Positions 16,950 to 24,916 of a stretch of DNA of 64,000 bases are shown here, piece by piece. The position numbers and the translations under genes were made by a program. Within the stretch, counting starts at the first letter, position 1. The number at the start of each line of letters is the position of its first letter. The notes below the pieces were generated by a model. It worked only from the letters and a program-made list of their open reading frames with translations, did not search any database and was not told where the DNA came from. The DNA is from Blastochloris viridis (lineage in GTDB: Bacteria > Pseudomonadota > Alphaproteobacteria > Rhizobiales > Xanthobacteraceae). The stretch spans positions 1,466,001-1,530,000 of the forward strand of contig NZ_CP012946.1 of NCBI RefSeq assembly GCF_001402875.1. Direction: 5' to 3'.

Positions 16950-17666
16950 CTACCGCGCCAGCATCGCCGATCGCACCGCCGGTTGCTCGAACAACGCCGA
17001 GGCCTGGGCGTGGATCGCCGCCGGCTCGGCGATCGGCTGCGACGGGCGGTCGAACACCACCTGCGCCGGCCGCGGTGACAGCACCAAAATGCGGTCGGCC
17101 AACCGGACCGCCTCGGTGATGTCATGGGTGACGAACAGCACCGCGCTGCCGCGGCGGTCGACGGTCTCACGCACCAGGTCCTGCAGGTCGCGGCGAAGCC
17201 CGATGTCGAGCGCGGCGAACGGCTCGTCCATCAGCACCAGGTCGGGCTCGATGGCGAAGGCGCGGGCGATGGCGACGCGGCTCTGCATGCCGCCGGAGAG
17301 TTGCGCCGGTCGCTTGTCGAGGTCGGCTGCGGTGAAGCCGAACGCCGTCAGGAGCGCGTCGGCGCGGGCACGGCGCTCCCGGCGCGGCACGCCGCGCGCG
17401 GCGAGGCCGAACGCGGCGTTGTCGCGCGCGCTCGCCCACGGCAGCAGGCGCGGCTCCTGGAACACCATCGCGGTGCGGCGGAAGCGGATGTCCACCCGGC
17501 CGGCGTCGGGCCGGATCAGGCCGGCGGCGAGCCTGAGCGCGGTGGTTTTGCCGCAGCCCGAGCGGCCGAGCAGCGCAACCAATTTGCCCGGCGCGATGAC
17601 GAGGTCGAGCCGGTTGAACACCGGCCCGTCGCTGAAGCCGAGGCGGACATCGGCAAAGGTCAGCAT
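16950..17666 (-). CDS. NitT/TauT-type ABC transporter ATPase
   Basis: Cytoplasmic ATPase of an importer in the nitrate/sulfonate/taurine family. From ATG 17666 it has 238 residues. It shows Walker A GRSGCGKTT near residue 37, the Q-loop VFQEPRLLPWASARDN, the signature LSGGMQSRVAIARAF, Walker B LVLMDEPFAALD and the H-loop VTHD. The start overlaps the stop of the permease gene by ATGA, so the two are translationally coupled. An upstream in-frame GTG/ATG region within the permease gene is not needed. Confidence 0.9.
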   Translation of the reverse strand: MLTFADVRLGFSDGPVFNRLDLVIAPGKLVALLGRSGCGKTTALRLAAGLIRPDAGRVDIRFRRTAMVFQEPRLLPWASARDNAAFGLAARGVPRRERRARADALLTAFGFTAADLDKRPAQLSGGMQSRVAIARAFAIEPDLVLMDEPFAALDIGLRRDLQDLVRETVDRRGSAVLFVTHDITEAVRLADRILVLSPRPAQVVFDRPSQPIAEPAAIHAQASALFEQPAVRSAMLAR

Positions 17667-18409
17667 CACGCCCCCCGCGTCCGGCGCCGGATCGGCGCCA
17701 GCAAGGTGGCGTCGCACGCGAGCATCAGCATCACCGCCAACACCACCCAGGCCAAGGTCTCGGCGAGGTCGAGATGGGCGCGGGCGGTGGCGATTTCGCC
17801 GCCGATGCCGGTGCCGCCGCCCAGCACCTCCGCCATCACCGCCACCTTCCAGGCGAACGCGAGCGCGGTGGCGAGCGCCGGCAGCAGATGATCGAGCAAT
17901 TGCGGCACGATCAGCGCCCGGAGCTTAAGCAAAGGGGGTGCGCCGAAGGCGCGCGCCATCTCGCCGAGCGCGGGGCTGCGGGCCTGGATGCCCTGGAAGG
18001 CGCCGGCGAACACGATCGGCAGTACCGTGACCAAAACGGTGAAGCCGGCGCTGAGGCCGGTCGGCCCGAACCACAACAGCGCCAGCACCACCCAGGCGAT
18101 CGGCGGCACTCCCAGCACCACCGTGGTCACCGGCCGCAACGCGGCGCCGAGCGGCGGGACGAGGCCGCCGGCGACGCCGAGGCTGGCGCCGAGCAGCGCG
18201 CCGGCGAGCCAGCCGCCGAGCGCGTCGGCGGCGGTCACGCGCAGCGCCGGCCACGCAGCGCCGGACGCGATGAGCCGAAGCAGGGTGTCGAACGTTTCGG
18301 ACGGTGCCGGCAACACCAGCGGCCCCAGCGCGCGGTGGCCGGCATCCCACGCCAGCACCAGGGCGGCGAGCCCGGCGGCACCTGAGGCGAGGCGGAGGAG
18401 GGGGGTCAT
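17666..18409 (-). CDS. NitT/TauT-type ABC transporter permease
   Basis: Inner-membrane permease with about six hydrophobic segments, 247 residues. It has the family pattern LPAPSETFDTLLRL near the N-terminus and the coupling-loop region EMARAFGAPPLLKLRALIVPQLLDHLLPALATALAFAWKVAVMAEVLGG. It overlaps the ATPase gene by 4 bases. The binding-protein gene lies upstream on the same strand, separated by an inverted repeat pair. The substrate is unknown; the nearby molybdenum genes suggest a link. Confidence 0.9.
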   Translation of the reverse strand: MTPLLRLASGAAGLAALVLAWDAGHRALGPLVLPAPSETFDTLLRLIASGAAWPALRVTAADALGGWLAGALLGASLGVAGGLVPPLGAALRPVTTVVLGVPPIAWVVLALLWFGPTGLSAGFTVLVTVLPIVFAGAFQGIQARSPALGEMARAFGAPPLLKLRALIVPQLLDHLLPALATALAFAWKVAVMAEVLGGGTGIGGEIATARAHLDLAETLAWVVLAVMLMLACDATLLAPIRRRTRGA

Positions 18410-18442
18410 GCCGAAGTTCTCGCGGCAAGGCTTGCGGTGTCA

Positions 18443-18497
18443 TGGTCCCTGGGTCCCCTTCCCTCGCACGGCTTCGCCGCGCTCGCCGGGGACGACC
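18443..18497 (-). repeat. Dispersed palindromic repeat, family A (inverted copy)
   Basis: A copy of the repeat seen at 1534-1587 (TGGTCCCTGGGTCCCC to GCCGGGGACGACC), here between the permease and binding-protein genes of the importer. Confidence 0.8.
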
Positions 18498-18541
18498 GCG
18501 GTGCGGATGCGGCGCTCTCCGGCGCATCACGGCCTCGACGG

Positions 18542-18592
18542 GTCGTCCCCGGCGACCGCCGGAGGCGGTCGGGAAGGGGACCCAGGGACCAC
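18542..18592 (+). repeat. Dispersed palindromic repeat, family A
   Basis: A copy of the repeat at 1426-1474 (GTCGTCCCCGGCGACCGC to CCCAGGGACCAC). With 18443-18497 it forms a long inverted pair inside what would otherwise be a three-gene operon. Confidence 0.8.
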
Positions 18593-18653
18593 GACGCTCC
18601 AGGATGACGCGCAATGGCGCCGCGGCCCGAAGGAAGGTGCCTTGCCCGCTGCG

Positions 18654-19637
18654 TCACAGGTCGAGATAGAAGTCGTCGGGCGGCAGCTTGCCGCCGAGGG
18701 ACTCGGGCGAAAGGTCGAGAATGGCGCGGTAGAACGCCTCGAGTTCCGGCCGCAGCTCGGCGGCCGACACCACGTCGAGGTGGAAAAAGTCGAGCGAGCG
18801 CTCGAACACCGGGGCGCGGAAACTCATGGTACGTTCGGCGAGCTGCGCCGCCTCCGAGCGGTTGGCCAGCACCCAGTCCTTAGCGGGGGCGAGCCCGGCG
18901 CGCAACGCGGCGATGAGTTCGGGCGAATCCTCGATCAGGCTCTGGTGCAGCGCGACGCCGGCCATCGGAATGCGCGGCTTGGCGAAATGCTTGCCCCAAA
19001 CCTGCTGCAGGCTGATGGCGCGGTGCAGCGTGCGGCCCGCCCGCGCCGCCCTGGCGATCGAGCCGGTGGCCGGCGGCTCCGACAGGATGGCGGTTTCGGC
19101 CTGCCCGTCCGCCAGCAGGTGGGCCGCTTCCATCGGCGAGCCGACATAGGTCAGCTGGATGTCGCGATCGGGGTCGAGGCCTTCCTTGCGGGCGAGGATG
19201 CGGAAGACCAAGTCCGGCATGTCGTTCTTGAAGAAGCCGACAACCGGCTTGCCGGCAAGGTCGGCGAACGACCGGATCTGGTCGTTGGCGGTGACCACCG
19301 AAAGGTGGCCCATGCTGAGGATGGCGAGCAGCTTCATTGGCAGGCCGCGATTAGCGAGATTGGCCGGCACGTGGCTGGGGGTGGTGATCAGGCGCGAGCG
19401 GCCGGAGACGAGGCCGGCGCGCAGCTCGTCGGTGTCGCGCCACAGGCGGAAGGTGGCGCCGGGGGCTGCGGCGGCAAGGCCGCCCGACTCGATGAGCCGC
19501 ACCAGCACGACTGTCGCGCCGTTGGGTGCGCCCAGGACCTCCAGCCCGGCGGCCGGAGCGCCCCAGGCAGGCTGCCCGAAAGCGGTGGCGGTGGCAGTAC
19601 CGGCGAGTCCGGCGAGGAGGGCGCGTCTGTCGAGCAT
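18654..19637 (-). CDS. NitT/TauT-type ABC transporter substrate-binding protein
   Basis: Periplasmic solute-binding protein, 327 residues from ATG 19637. The start MLDRRALLAGLAGTATATAF is an export signal with twin Arg followed by a hydrophobic stretch and an Ala-rich cleavage region. The body has LVSGRSRLITTPSHVPANL, KLLAILSMGHLSVV and SFADLAGKPVVGFFKNDMPD, typical of type 2 binding proteins of this class. The ligand cannot be told. The gene lies downstream of a molbindin terminator and upstream of the permease/ATPase pair. Confidence 0.85.
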   Translation of the reverse strand: MLDRRALLAGLAGTATATAFGQPAWGAPAAGLEVLGAPNGATVVLVRLIESGGLAAAAPGATFRLWRDTDELRAGLVSGRSRLITTPSHVPANLANRGLPMKLLAILSMGHLSVVTANDQIRSFADLAGKPVVGFFKNDMPDLVFRILARKEGLDPDRDIQLTYVGSPMEAAHLLADGQAETAILSEPPATGSIARAARAGRTLHRAISLQQVWGKHFAKPRIPMAGVALHQSLIEDSPELIAALRAGLAPAKDWVLANRSEAAQLAERTMSFRAPVFERSLDFFHLDVVSAAELRPELEAFYRAILDLSPESLGGKLPPDDFYLDL

Positions 19638-19680
19638 GATCGAGGTCCGGCTATATCCAATTGAACATAACGACATTCCG

Positions 19681-19707
19681 AAAAACGGCGGCCGCTGGGG
19701 CCGCCGT
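19681..19707 (-). terminator. Rho-independent terminator of the molbindin gene
   Basis: On the minus strand a 9-bp stem ACGGCGGCC / GGCCGCCGT with a 5-base loop is followed directly by a run of T (plus-strand AAAAA at 19681-19685). It ends the molbindin transcript before the binding-protein gene. Confidence 0.85.
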
Positions 19708-19741
19708 GGTGGAGGCCGGACGAGCCGGTCTCCGACCTCGA

Positions 19742-19945
19742 TCAGACGCCGATCATCACGTCCGAGGACTTGATCACCGCGAAGGCATCCTTGCCGACGG
19801 CGAGGCCGAGTTCGTCGACCGACTCGTTGGTGATGGATGCGGTGACGGTGTTGCCGCCGACGTCGATCTTCACGTGGGCGGTGGTGGCGCCCTTGGTCAC
19901 CTCGACCACTTTGCCCTTGAGCACGTTGCGCGCGGAAATCTTCAT
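19742..19945 (-). CDS. mop: Molbindin (Mop/TOBE-domain molybdate-binding protein)
   Basis: A 67-residue protein that is a single Mop/TOBE domain and binds molybdate as an oligomer, storing or buffering it in the cytoplasm. The pattern MKISARNVLKGKVVEVTKG, then AHVKIDVGGNTVTASITNESVDELGL and GKDAFAVIKSSDVMIGV matches the family over its full length. A very strong AGGAGGA ribosome site lies just before the ATG at 19945. It is divergent from the ModD gene and has its own terminator. Confidence 0.93.
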   Translation of the reverse strand: MKISARNVLKGKVVEVTKGATTAHVKIDVGGNTVTASITNESVDELGLAVGKDAFAVIKSSDVMIGV

Positions 19946-20002
19946 GTCATCCTCCTGGATCGACTGGCGGGGTCGACGGCACGTGGTCAAACTCACCACC
20001 GC

Positions 20003-20023
20003 CGTATCTGCATATGCATAGCG
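20003..20023. promoter_or_regulatory. Candidate operator between divergent molbindin and ModD genes
   Basis: The palindrome TGCATATGCA (20009-20018) is embedded in a longer AT-rich imperfect palindrome CCGTATC...ATAGCG. It lies midway between the two start codons. The spacing and TAT half-sites loosely recall a ModE Mo-box, but it does not match the consensus well. This is an inference. Confidence 0.35.
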
Positions 20024-20076
20024 AAATGGCTGCGTCCGGTCGAGGTCGGGCCGGGATGATGCGAGGCTCGAGACGC

Positions 20077-20922
20077 ATGACGATTTCATTCGGTGACGGT
20101 GTCCTGGACGCGCTGATCGCCGACGATGTTCCGTATGGCGACCTCACCACCCGGTTGCTCGGCATCGGCGCACAGCCGGGCCGGATGACGTTTTCGGCGC
20201 GCGGGCCGATGGTGGCGGCGGCGGTCGAGGACGCGGCGCGGCTGCTCGAGCGCGCCGGCTGTGCGGTGGCGCGCACCGCAAGCTCCGGCGAGTCGCTCGC
20301 CGCCGGTGCGCCGATTCTGACCGCCGAGGCGCCGGCCGCCGCCCTGCACCGGGGCTGGAAGATGGCGCAGTTGATGGTCGAGGCCGCCTCCGGCATCGCC
20401 ACCGCGACGCGGGCCATCGTCGAGGCGGCGCGGGCTGCCGATCCGAATGCCGCGGTGGCCGGCACCCGCAAGGCGATGCCGGGCGCCAAGGCGCTGTCGA
20501 TGGCGGCCTTGGTCGCGGGCGGGGCGGTGCCGCACCGGCTGGGGCTGTCGGAGACGGTTTTGGTGTTCGCCGAGCACCGGGCGTTCCTCGGCGGCGAGCC
20601 GCCGGCCGAAACGGTGGCGCGGCTGAAGCGCGGCGCGCCGGAAAAGAAGATCGTGGTCGAGGTCGGCTCGGTGGCGGAGGGGGTCGATTGGGCGGCGGCC
20701 GGGGCCGACGTGATTCAAACCGAGAAGTTCGCGTTCGATGCGGTGGCCGACCTCGCCGCGCGTCTCAAGGCGGCGGAGTTGCCCGCCATCATCGCCGCTG
20801 CCGGCGGCATCGCCGCCGCCACCGCCGGCGCCTATGTTGCGGCCGGGGCGCGGGTCATCGTCACCTCGGCGCCGTATGCGGCAAAGCCGCTCGACGTCGC
20901 GGTGCGCATTGTGCCGGCGTGA
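20077..20922 (+). CDS. modD: ModD-like protein (quinolinate phosphoribosyltransferase family)
   Basis: Member of the NadC fold that is found in molybdenum loci and is called ModD, 281 residues from ATG 20077. It shows DDVPYGDLTTRLLGI, the substrate-binding AVAGTRKAMPGAKALSMAALVAGGAVPHRLGLSETVL, and IVVEVGSVAEGVDWAAAGADVIQTEKF. These are the NadC/ModD motifs, with the ModD-type GTRKAMPG. Upstream in-frame ATGs at 20056 and 20014 would reach into the operator region. A true nadC is not excluded, but the molbindin neighbour favours ModD. The biochemical role of ModD is not established. Confidence 0.85.
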   Translation: MTISFGDGVLDALIADDVPYGDLTTRLLGIGAQPGRMTFSARGPMVAAAVEDAARLLERAGCAVARTASSGESLAAGAPILTAEAPAAALHRGWKMAQLMVEAASGIATATRAIVEAARAADPNAAVAGTRKAMPGAKALSMAALVAGGAVPHRLGLSETVLVFAEHRAFLGGEPPAETVARLKRGAPEKKIVVEVGSVAEGVDWAAAGADVIQTEKFAFDAVADLAARLKAAELPAIIAAAGGIAAATAGAYVAAGARVIVTSAPYAAKPLDVAVRIVPA

Positions 20923-21065
20923 GGCCGCCCGCGAGATCTGTGAGATGAATGAGAGCGTTATCGCGCCCGGCCGACAATCCGAATCATGTGGGGCCGGCCC
21001 GATTGGCCGAGAACGTCTCAGCGATCGGTTGCCAAGGGTTTCGGGTCGATCGCTCAGAAACCGAA

Positions 21066-21917
21066 TCAAGACGCGGTCGCAGGCTGCAGCGTTTCAGGGC
21101 GGGGCAGGGCAGCCTCGGTACGCCGCCGCACCGCCTGCAGCGTGGCGAACGCGATGGCGCGCGGGCGCTCGTCGATGCCGGTCCAGCGCGCTTTGCGGCC
21201 GCGTGGGTCGACCTCCAGTAGCTTGGTGCGGGCAGGGACCAGCAGGCCGTCGCGCACCACGCCGCGCAGCATGCCGTCGAGCGGCGCCGCGACCGGCAAG
21301 CCGTCGAGGTGGCCGACGGTGAAGCCGCGGAACACCCGCGTGCCGATCTCGATGGCGGTTCGCCAGCGACCGGCGCGGTCGGAATAGACCAGCCGCTCGC
21401 GCCCGAACTCGCCGAGCAGGCTCGGGATGCCGTCGGCGGCGTCGGTGGTGCCGGCATCCACCACCTTGCCGTTGTTGGCAGGGCGGGTCTCGACGGCGAC
21501 GTCGCAGTTGAAGCCGACGCGAAAGCCGGGGCCAAGCCCAACGGTGACGCCCGCGAGGTGCCTGAGGTCGGGTGTGACGGCGTACTTCTGCATCCGCGCG
21601 TCGACCAGCACCGCGATCTGGCCGTGGACGATGAGGTCGGTCAGGCCGAGCCTGGTCACCGCCACCGCGTCGGGCGCCGAGAGGGCATAGACCAGCTCCG
21701 GCCAGGTTTCCGCCCGCTGGCCGACCACCCCCTCCAACTGGCACGGATCGTCATAGAGCACGTCGTGGAAGGCCATGCCGCGGCGGATCACCGGCGGGTT
21801 CGGGTCGTATGACAGCACGACCGAATAATGCTGGCGATGAAGAAAGACCGCGACCGCGGAGGCGATCTCGTTGGTGCCGAGGATCACGGCGAGCGGGCGG
21901 CGATGTCGCAAGGGCAT
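21066..21917 (-). CDS. YqeB/EF2563-family molybdenum hydroxylase maturation protein
   Basis: Member of the family often called selenium-dependent molybdenum hydroxylase system protein, which goes with xanthine dehydrogenase-like enzymes. From ATG 21917 (GGGAG 8 bases upstream) it has 283 residues. The N-terminal Rossmann-like start is AVILGTNEIASAVAVFLHRQHYSVVLSYDPNPPVIRRGMAFHD. Then come VLVDARMQKYAVTPDLRHLAGVTVGLGPGFRVGFNCDVAVETRP and, at the end, GLPVAAPLDGMLRGVVRDGLLVPARTKLLEVDPRG and ERPRAIAFATLQAV, all family patterns. The first strand keeps an unusual ILGTNE in place of the common GxGD. An ATG at 21941 is an alternative start. Confidence 0.82.
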   Translation of the reverse strand: MPLRHRRPLAVILGTNEIASAVAVFLHRQHYSVVLSYDPNPPVIRRGMAFHDVLYDDPCQLEGVVGQRAETWPELVYALSAPDAVAVTRLGLTDLIVHGQIAVLVDARMQKYAVTPDLRHLAGVTVGLGPGFRVGFNCDVAVETRPANNGKVVDAGTTDAADGIPSLLGEFGRERLVYSDRAGRWRTAIEIGTRVFRGFTVGHLDGLPVAAPLDGMLRGVVRDGLLVPARTKLLEVDPRGRKARWTGIDERPRAIAFATLQAVRRRTEAALPRPETLQPATAS

Positions 21918-22320
21918 GTCGGGGACTCCCGGGCTGTCCATCAACCCGAAGCAAAGATCACGCCAAGACGGTAAGGAAATTTCAGGTGATATTTCAGCGG
22001 GTTGCGGGATGCGCCGGGCGCGGAGCAACATGAAGGCGGGGCATTGCAGGAAATGCTTCGCGCCGGTGTCGTAAACCTTACAGCGTTATATAAATCAAAT
22101 TCCGAACGATGTCGCGCTGCGGTCCGATGTCGGCCCGAATGTCGGTTTTGTCGTAATAACGGTGTGATTCCTCATACTGGTCATCCGGCATACTGGTCAT
22201 CCGGCCGAATTGGCCGGCGACCGAATGTTGCTCGCAGAAAATCCCTTTGCGATCAGGGGTATCCGCTGAGGGTGTTCCCTTGGATCTCAATGCGACCCAA
22301 GGGAACAGAAGGCGATAACG
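21918..22320. other. Gap upstream of the YqeB-family gene
   Basis: About 400 bases without a convincing gene. It contains a tandem 16-bp repeat (22173-22204, listed) and an AT-rich block with CGTTATATA at 22084-22092 that resembles one half of a Mo-box. It should hold the promoter of the YqeB-family gene, which reads leftward. Confidence 0.45.
22173..22204. repeat. Tandem 16-bp direct repeat
   Basis: Two back-to-back exact copies of CATACTGGTCATCCGG, about 255 bases upstream of the YqeB-family start and 117 bases past the end of tspO. It could be a regulator site or a chance duplication. Confidence 0.8.
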
Positions 22321-22845
22321 TCAGTGGCGGGTCGGTGCGGTTTCCGGCAGGCGGTCGCGGTTCAGACGCAGCACCGACAGGTTCAGCAGGAACGCGAAGG
22401 TGACCCAGCCGAGGTAGATCACCAGCAGCCAGGTGGCGAGGGTGCTGACCTCGGCGAAGGCGAAGATGGTGGCCACCAGCGTCAGCCACATCGCGGCCGA
22501 GTCGATCAGGGCGTAATCGATTCGGTGCATGCCGAAGAACAGCGGCGACCACACCGCATTGGTAATGACGTGCAGGACGTAGAGCGCCAGTGGGACGAAC
22601 AGCGCCGCCGGCAGCGGGTTGGCCGCGGAGCCGCCGCCTTCACGCCACGCCACCCACCCGGCGACGGCGAGCAGGGTGTAGAACAGCATCCAGGCCGGGG
22701 CGAACGCCCAGTTCGGCGGAATCCACCACGGTTTGTCGATGCTGCGGTACCACTCGTCAGGGCCGTATTTGGCGCCGGTGGAGGCAGCGGTGAGGCAGAT
22801 CACGGCGAAGACGCCGAGGGCGATCAGCGATTCGTATTCCATCAT
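22321..22845 (-). CDS. tspO: TspO/MBR family protein (tryptophan-rich sensory protein)
   Basis: Five-helix membrane protein that binds tetrapyrroles. In Rhodobacter it represses photosynthesis and carotenoid genes under oxygen. From ATG 22845 it has 174 residues. The motifs WYRSIDKPWWIPPNWAFAPAWMLFYTLLAVAGWVAW and ITNAVWSPLFFGMHRIDYALIDS are the family core, with five hydrophobic segments. A second ATG follows directly at 22842. The upstream frame is soluble-looking and unlikely to be part of it. It suggests, but does not prove, a phototrophic relative. Confidence 0.92.
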   Translation of the reverse strand: MMEYESLIALGVFAVICLTAASTGAKYGPDEWYRSIDKPWWIPPNWAFAPAWMLFYTLLAVAGWVAWREGGGSAANPLPAALFVPLALYVLHVITNAVWSPLFFGMHRIDYALIDSAAMWLTLVATIFAFAEVSTLATWLLVIYLGWVTFAFLLNLSVLRLNRDRLPETAPTRH

Positions 22846-23249
22846 GACGTTGCGGATCCCGAGTCCTTTAGAGTTCACAAGGGGCTGTGAGGGGGCATGC
22901 GAGTGGTCCGACCCTGACATCTGCATTCGCGGCCGTCAGGAAAAGGGGCGCGACAAATTATTGGTCTGTGGATGAAATGTCTCTGACACTGGGGTACCGG
23001 CGGATCCGGGTGCCGCCAGCCACCTAAGGGCACGGCTGCCGTTCTACGGTCAGTGCGTTTACGAAGGGCGAACGTCGGCGGATCGCCGGGAAGATGTCGA
23101 AACGTCCGAGCTTGAGGTGTTTTTCCGGCGGTTTGCGGCGGCTTCGGGGGCTGGACAAGGGCAAAGACGTCGTATAGGTGATGCCTTATTCCGAGGAACG
23201 ACGGAGGATGCGTCATGGCCCAACGGTGGCCGCTCTTCCTGTCGCCCGG
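22846..23249. other. Gap between tspO and tRNA-Trp
   Basis: About 400 bases without a credible gene. The first 130 bases should contain the tspO promoter and include the inverted repeat TGTC-TCT-GACA near 22978-22988. The end leads into tRNA-Trp. Confidence 0.4.
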
Positions 23250-23326
23250 AGGAGTGTAGCTCAACTGGCTAGAGCACCGGTCTCCAAAACCGGGGGTTGG
23301 GGGTTCGAGTCCCTCCACTCCTGCCA
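23250..23326 (+). tRNA. tRNA-Trp (anticodon CCA)
   Basis: A 77-nt tRNA with encoded CCA. The acceptor stem is AGGAGTG/CACTCCT with discriminator G. The D-arm is GCTCAACTGGCTAGAGC. The anticodon arm CCGGT-CTCCAAA-ACCGG gives anticodon CCA, and the T-arm is GGGGGTTCGAGTCCCTC-like. It lies 234 bases upstream of secE, the usual place in Alphaproteobacteria. Confidence 0.97.
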
Positions 23327-23560
23327 GCCTCGGCCCGGATCGTTCGGGTCGGCGTGGCAGTTATCGAGACTCGCCGGCTCCCGGCATCGACCCGGCCCCG
23401 TGGCCGGCAATTCAGGTCGCGGCCGGCAGGCGCCGGTACGGCCGAAGACGAATCGGTCCCGGCCGAAGCCCTGGACGGCGCTGCACGAGACAACGCACAG
23501 AATACGGCCCAAGCCCGGCGAAACACCGAACGTCAAGCGGACATCGTTCAAGCGGACATC

Positions 23561-23758
23561 ATGGCGAAGACCAATCCCCTCGAATTCTTGCAGCAGGTCC
23601 GGTCGGAGGTTGGAAAGGTCACTTGGCCGACCCGCCGGGAGACCGGCATCACCACCGTGATGGTGTTGGTCATGGCCGTGGCGTCGGCCATCTTCTTCAT
23701 GCTGGTCGACTGGCTCATCCGCGTCGGCCTGTCGCTTCTGCTCTCACTGGGCTCCTGA
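23561..23758 (+). CDS. secE: Preprotein translocase subunit SecE
   Basis: Small membrane subunit that clamps SecY. At 65 residues it is the short alphaproteobacterial form with one membrane span (about 30-55) after the conserved amphipathic helix FLQQVRSEVGKVTWPTRRET. The frame is open much further upstream, but the homologous start is the ATG at 23561. nusG follows 8 bases later. Confidence 0.95.
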   Translation: MAKTNPLEFLQQVRSEVGKVTWPTRRETGITTVMVLVMAVASAIFFMLVDWLIRVGLSLLLSLGS

Positions 23759-23766
23759 GGTCAGGC

Positions 23767-24300
23767 ATGGCGACTCCCCGCTGGTACATCGTCCACGCCT
23801 ATTCGAACTTCGAAAAGAAGGTCGCCGAGTCGATTCGCGAGCAGGCTCATACCCGCGGTCTCGACGATCTGTTCGAGGAAATCCTGGTGCCGACCGAGAA
23901 GGTGGTCGAGATGCGCCGGGGCCGAAAGGTCGATTCGGAGCGCAAGTTCTTTCCCGGTTACGTGTTGGTGAAGTGCAGCCTCACCGACGAGGCGTATCAT
24001 CTGATCAAGAATACGCCGAAGGTGACCGGTTTCCTCGGGGCGGACAAAAAGCCGATCCCGATTTCCGATGCCGAGGCCGAGCGCATCCTGCATCAGATGC
24101 AGGAGGGCGTGGAGCGGCCGAAGGCGACGGTGAGTTTCGAGGTCGGCGAGCAGGTCCGCGTTGCGGACGGCCCGTTCGCCTCGTTCAATGGCTTCGTCGA
24201 AGAAGTCGACGATGCCAGGTCTCGGCTGAAGGTGGCGGTCTCGATCTTCGGGCGCCCCACCCCGGTCGAACTCGAGTTCGGGCAGGTCGAAAAGCTCTGA
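23767..24300 (+). CDS. nusG: Transcription elongation/termination factor NusG
   Basis: Binds RNA polymerase and couples it to Rho and to the ribosome. It has 177 residues with the NGN domain (RWYIVHAYSNFEKKVAESI, FFPGYVLVKCSLTDEAYHLIKNTPKVTGFLG) and a C-terminal KOW domain (VGEQVRVADGPFASFNGFVEEVD). It forms an operon with secE. About 180 bases without a gene follow before rplK. Confidence 0.97.
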   Translation: MATPRWYIVHAYSNFEKKVAESIREQAHTRGLDDLFEEILVPTEKVVEMRRGRKVDSERKFFPGYVLVKCSLTDEAYHLIKNTPKVTGFLGADKKPIPISDAEAERILHQMQEGVERPKATVSFEVGEQVRVADGPFASFNGFVEEVDDARSRLKVAVSIFGRPTPVELEFGQVEKL

Positions 24301-24480
24301 TCGCGTTTTCCGCGGCGGCAATTGGTCCGCGCCGGGAGATGCGATTACGGCGTTCCGAGACGGGGTTAAGCCTCGTCCGGGTCGGTCGGCTCGAAGTGGG
24401 AGGAGAGGGCGCTCGCCAGGTGTCCGAACCGAACCACGAAACCCTGACCAGGCCGGCGTCGCCGGCCACGGGAGTGGAAG

Positions 24481-24912
24481 ATGGCAAAAAAGATTGTCGG
24501 TTACATCAAGCTGCAGGTGGCGGCCGGGTCCGCGACCCCGCAGCCGCCGATCGGCCCCGCGCTTGGCCAGCGCGGTCTTAATATCATGGAGTTCTGCAAG
24601 GCGTTCAACGCCAAGACGGCGCAGATGACCAAGGGCACGCCCATTCCGGTCGTCATCACCGCCTACCAGGACCGCTCCTTCACCTTCGAGATGAAGCAGC
24701 CGCCGGTGTCCTACTTCCTGAAGCAGGCCGCCGGTCTTCAATCCGGCTCCAAGACGCCGGGACGTGGCGCCAAGGCCGGGCAGGTCACCGCCGAGCAGGT
24801 TCGCGAGATCGCCCAGAAGAAGATGGCCGACCTCAACTGCGACTCCGTCGAGTCGGCGGCGCGCATGATCGAAGGTTCCGCCCGCTCGATGGGCCTTGAG
24901 GTGGTGGGGTGA
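24481..24912 (+). CDS. rplK: 50S ribosomal protein L11
   Basis: L11 of the GTPase-associated centre, 143 residues. It shows the N-terminal [23 protein letters not shown] with the proline-rich thiostrepton-binding part and the C-terminal rRNA-binding domain. A GGGAGTGGAAG lies before the start. rplA follows 4 bases after the stop. Confidence 0.98.
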   Translation: MAKKIVGYIKLQVAAGSATPQPPIGPALGQRGLNIMEFCKAFNAKTAQMTKGTPIPVVITAYQDRSFTFEMKQPPVSYFLKQAAGLQSGSKTPGRGAKAGQVTAEQVREIAQKKMADLNCDSVESAARMIEGSARSMGLEVVG

Positions 24913-24916
24913 GGCC

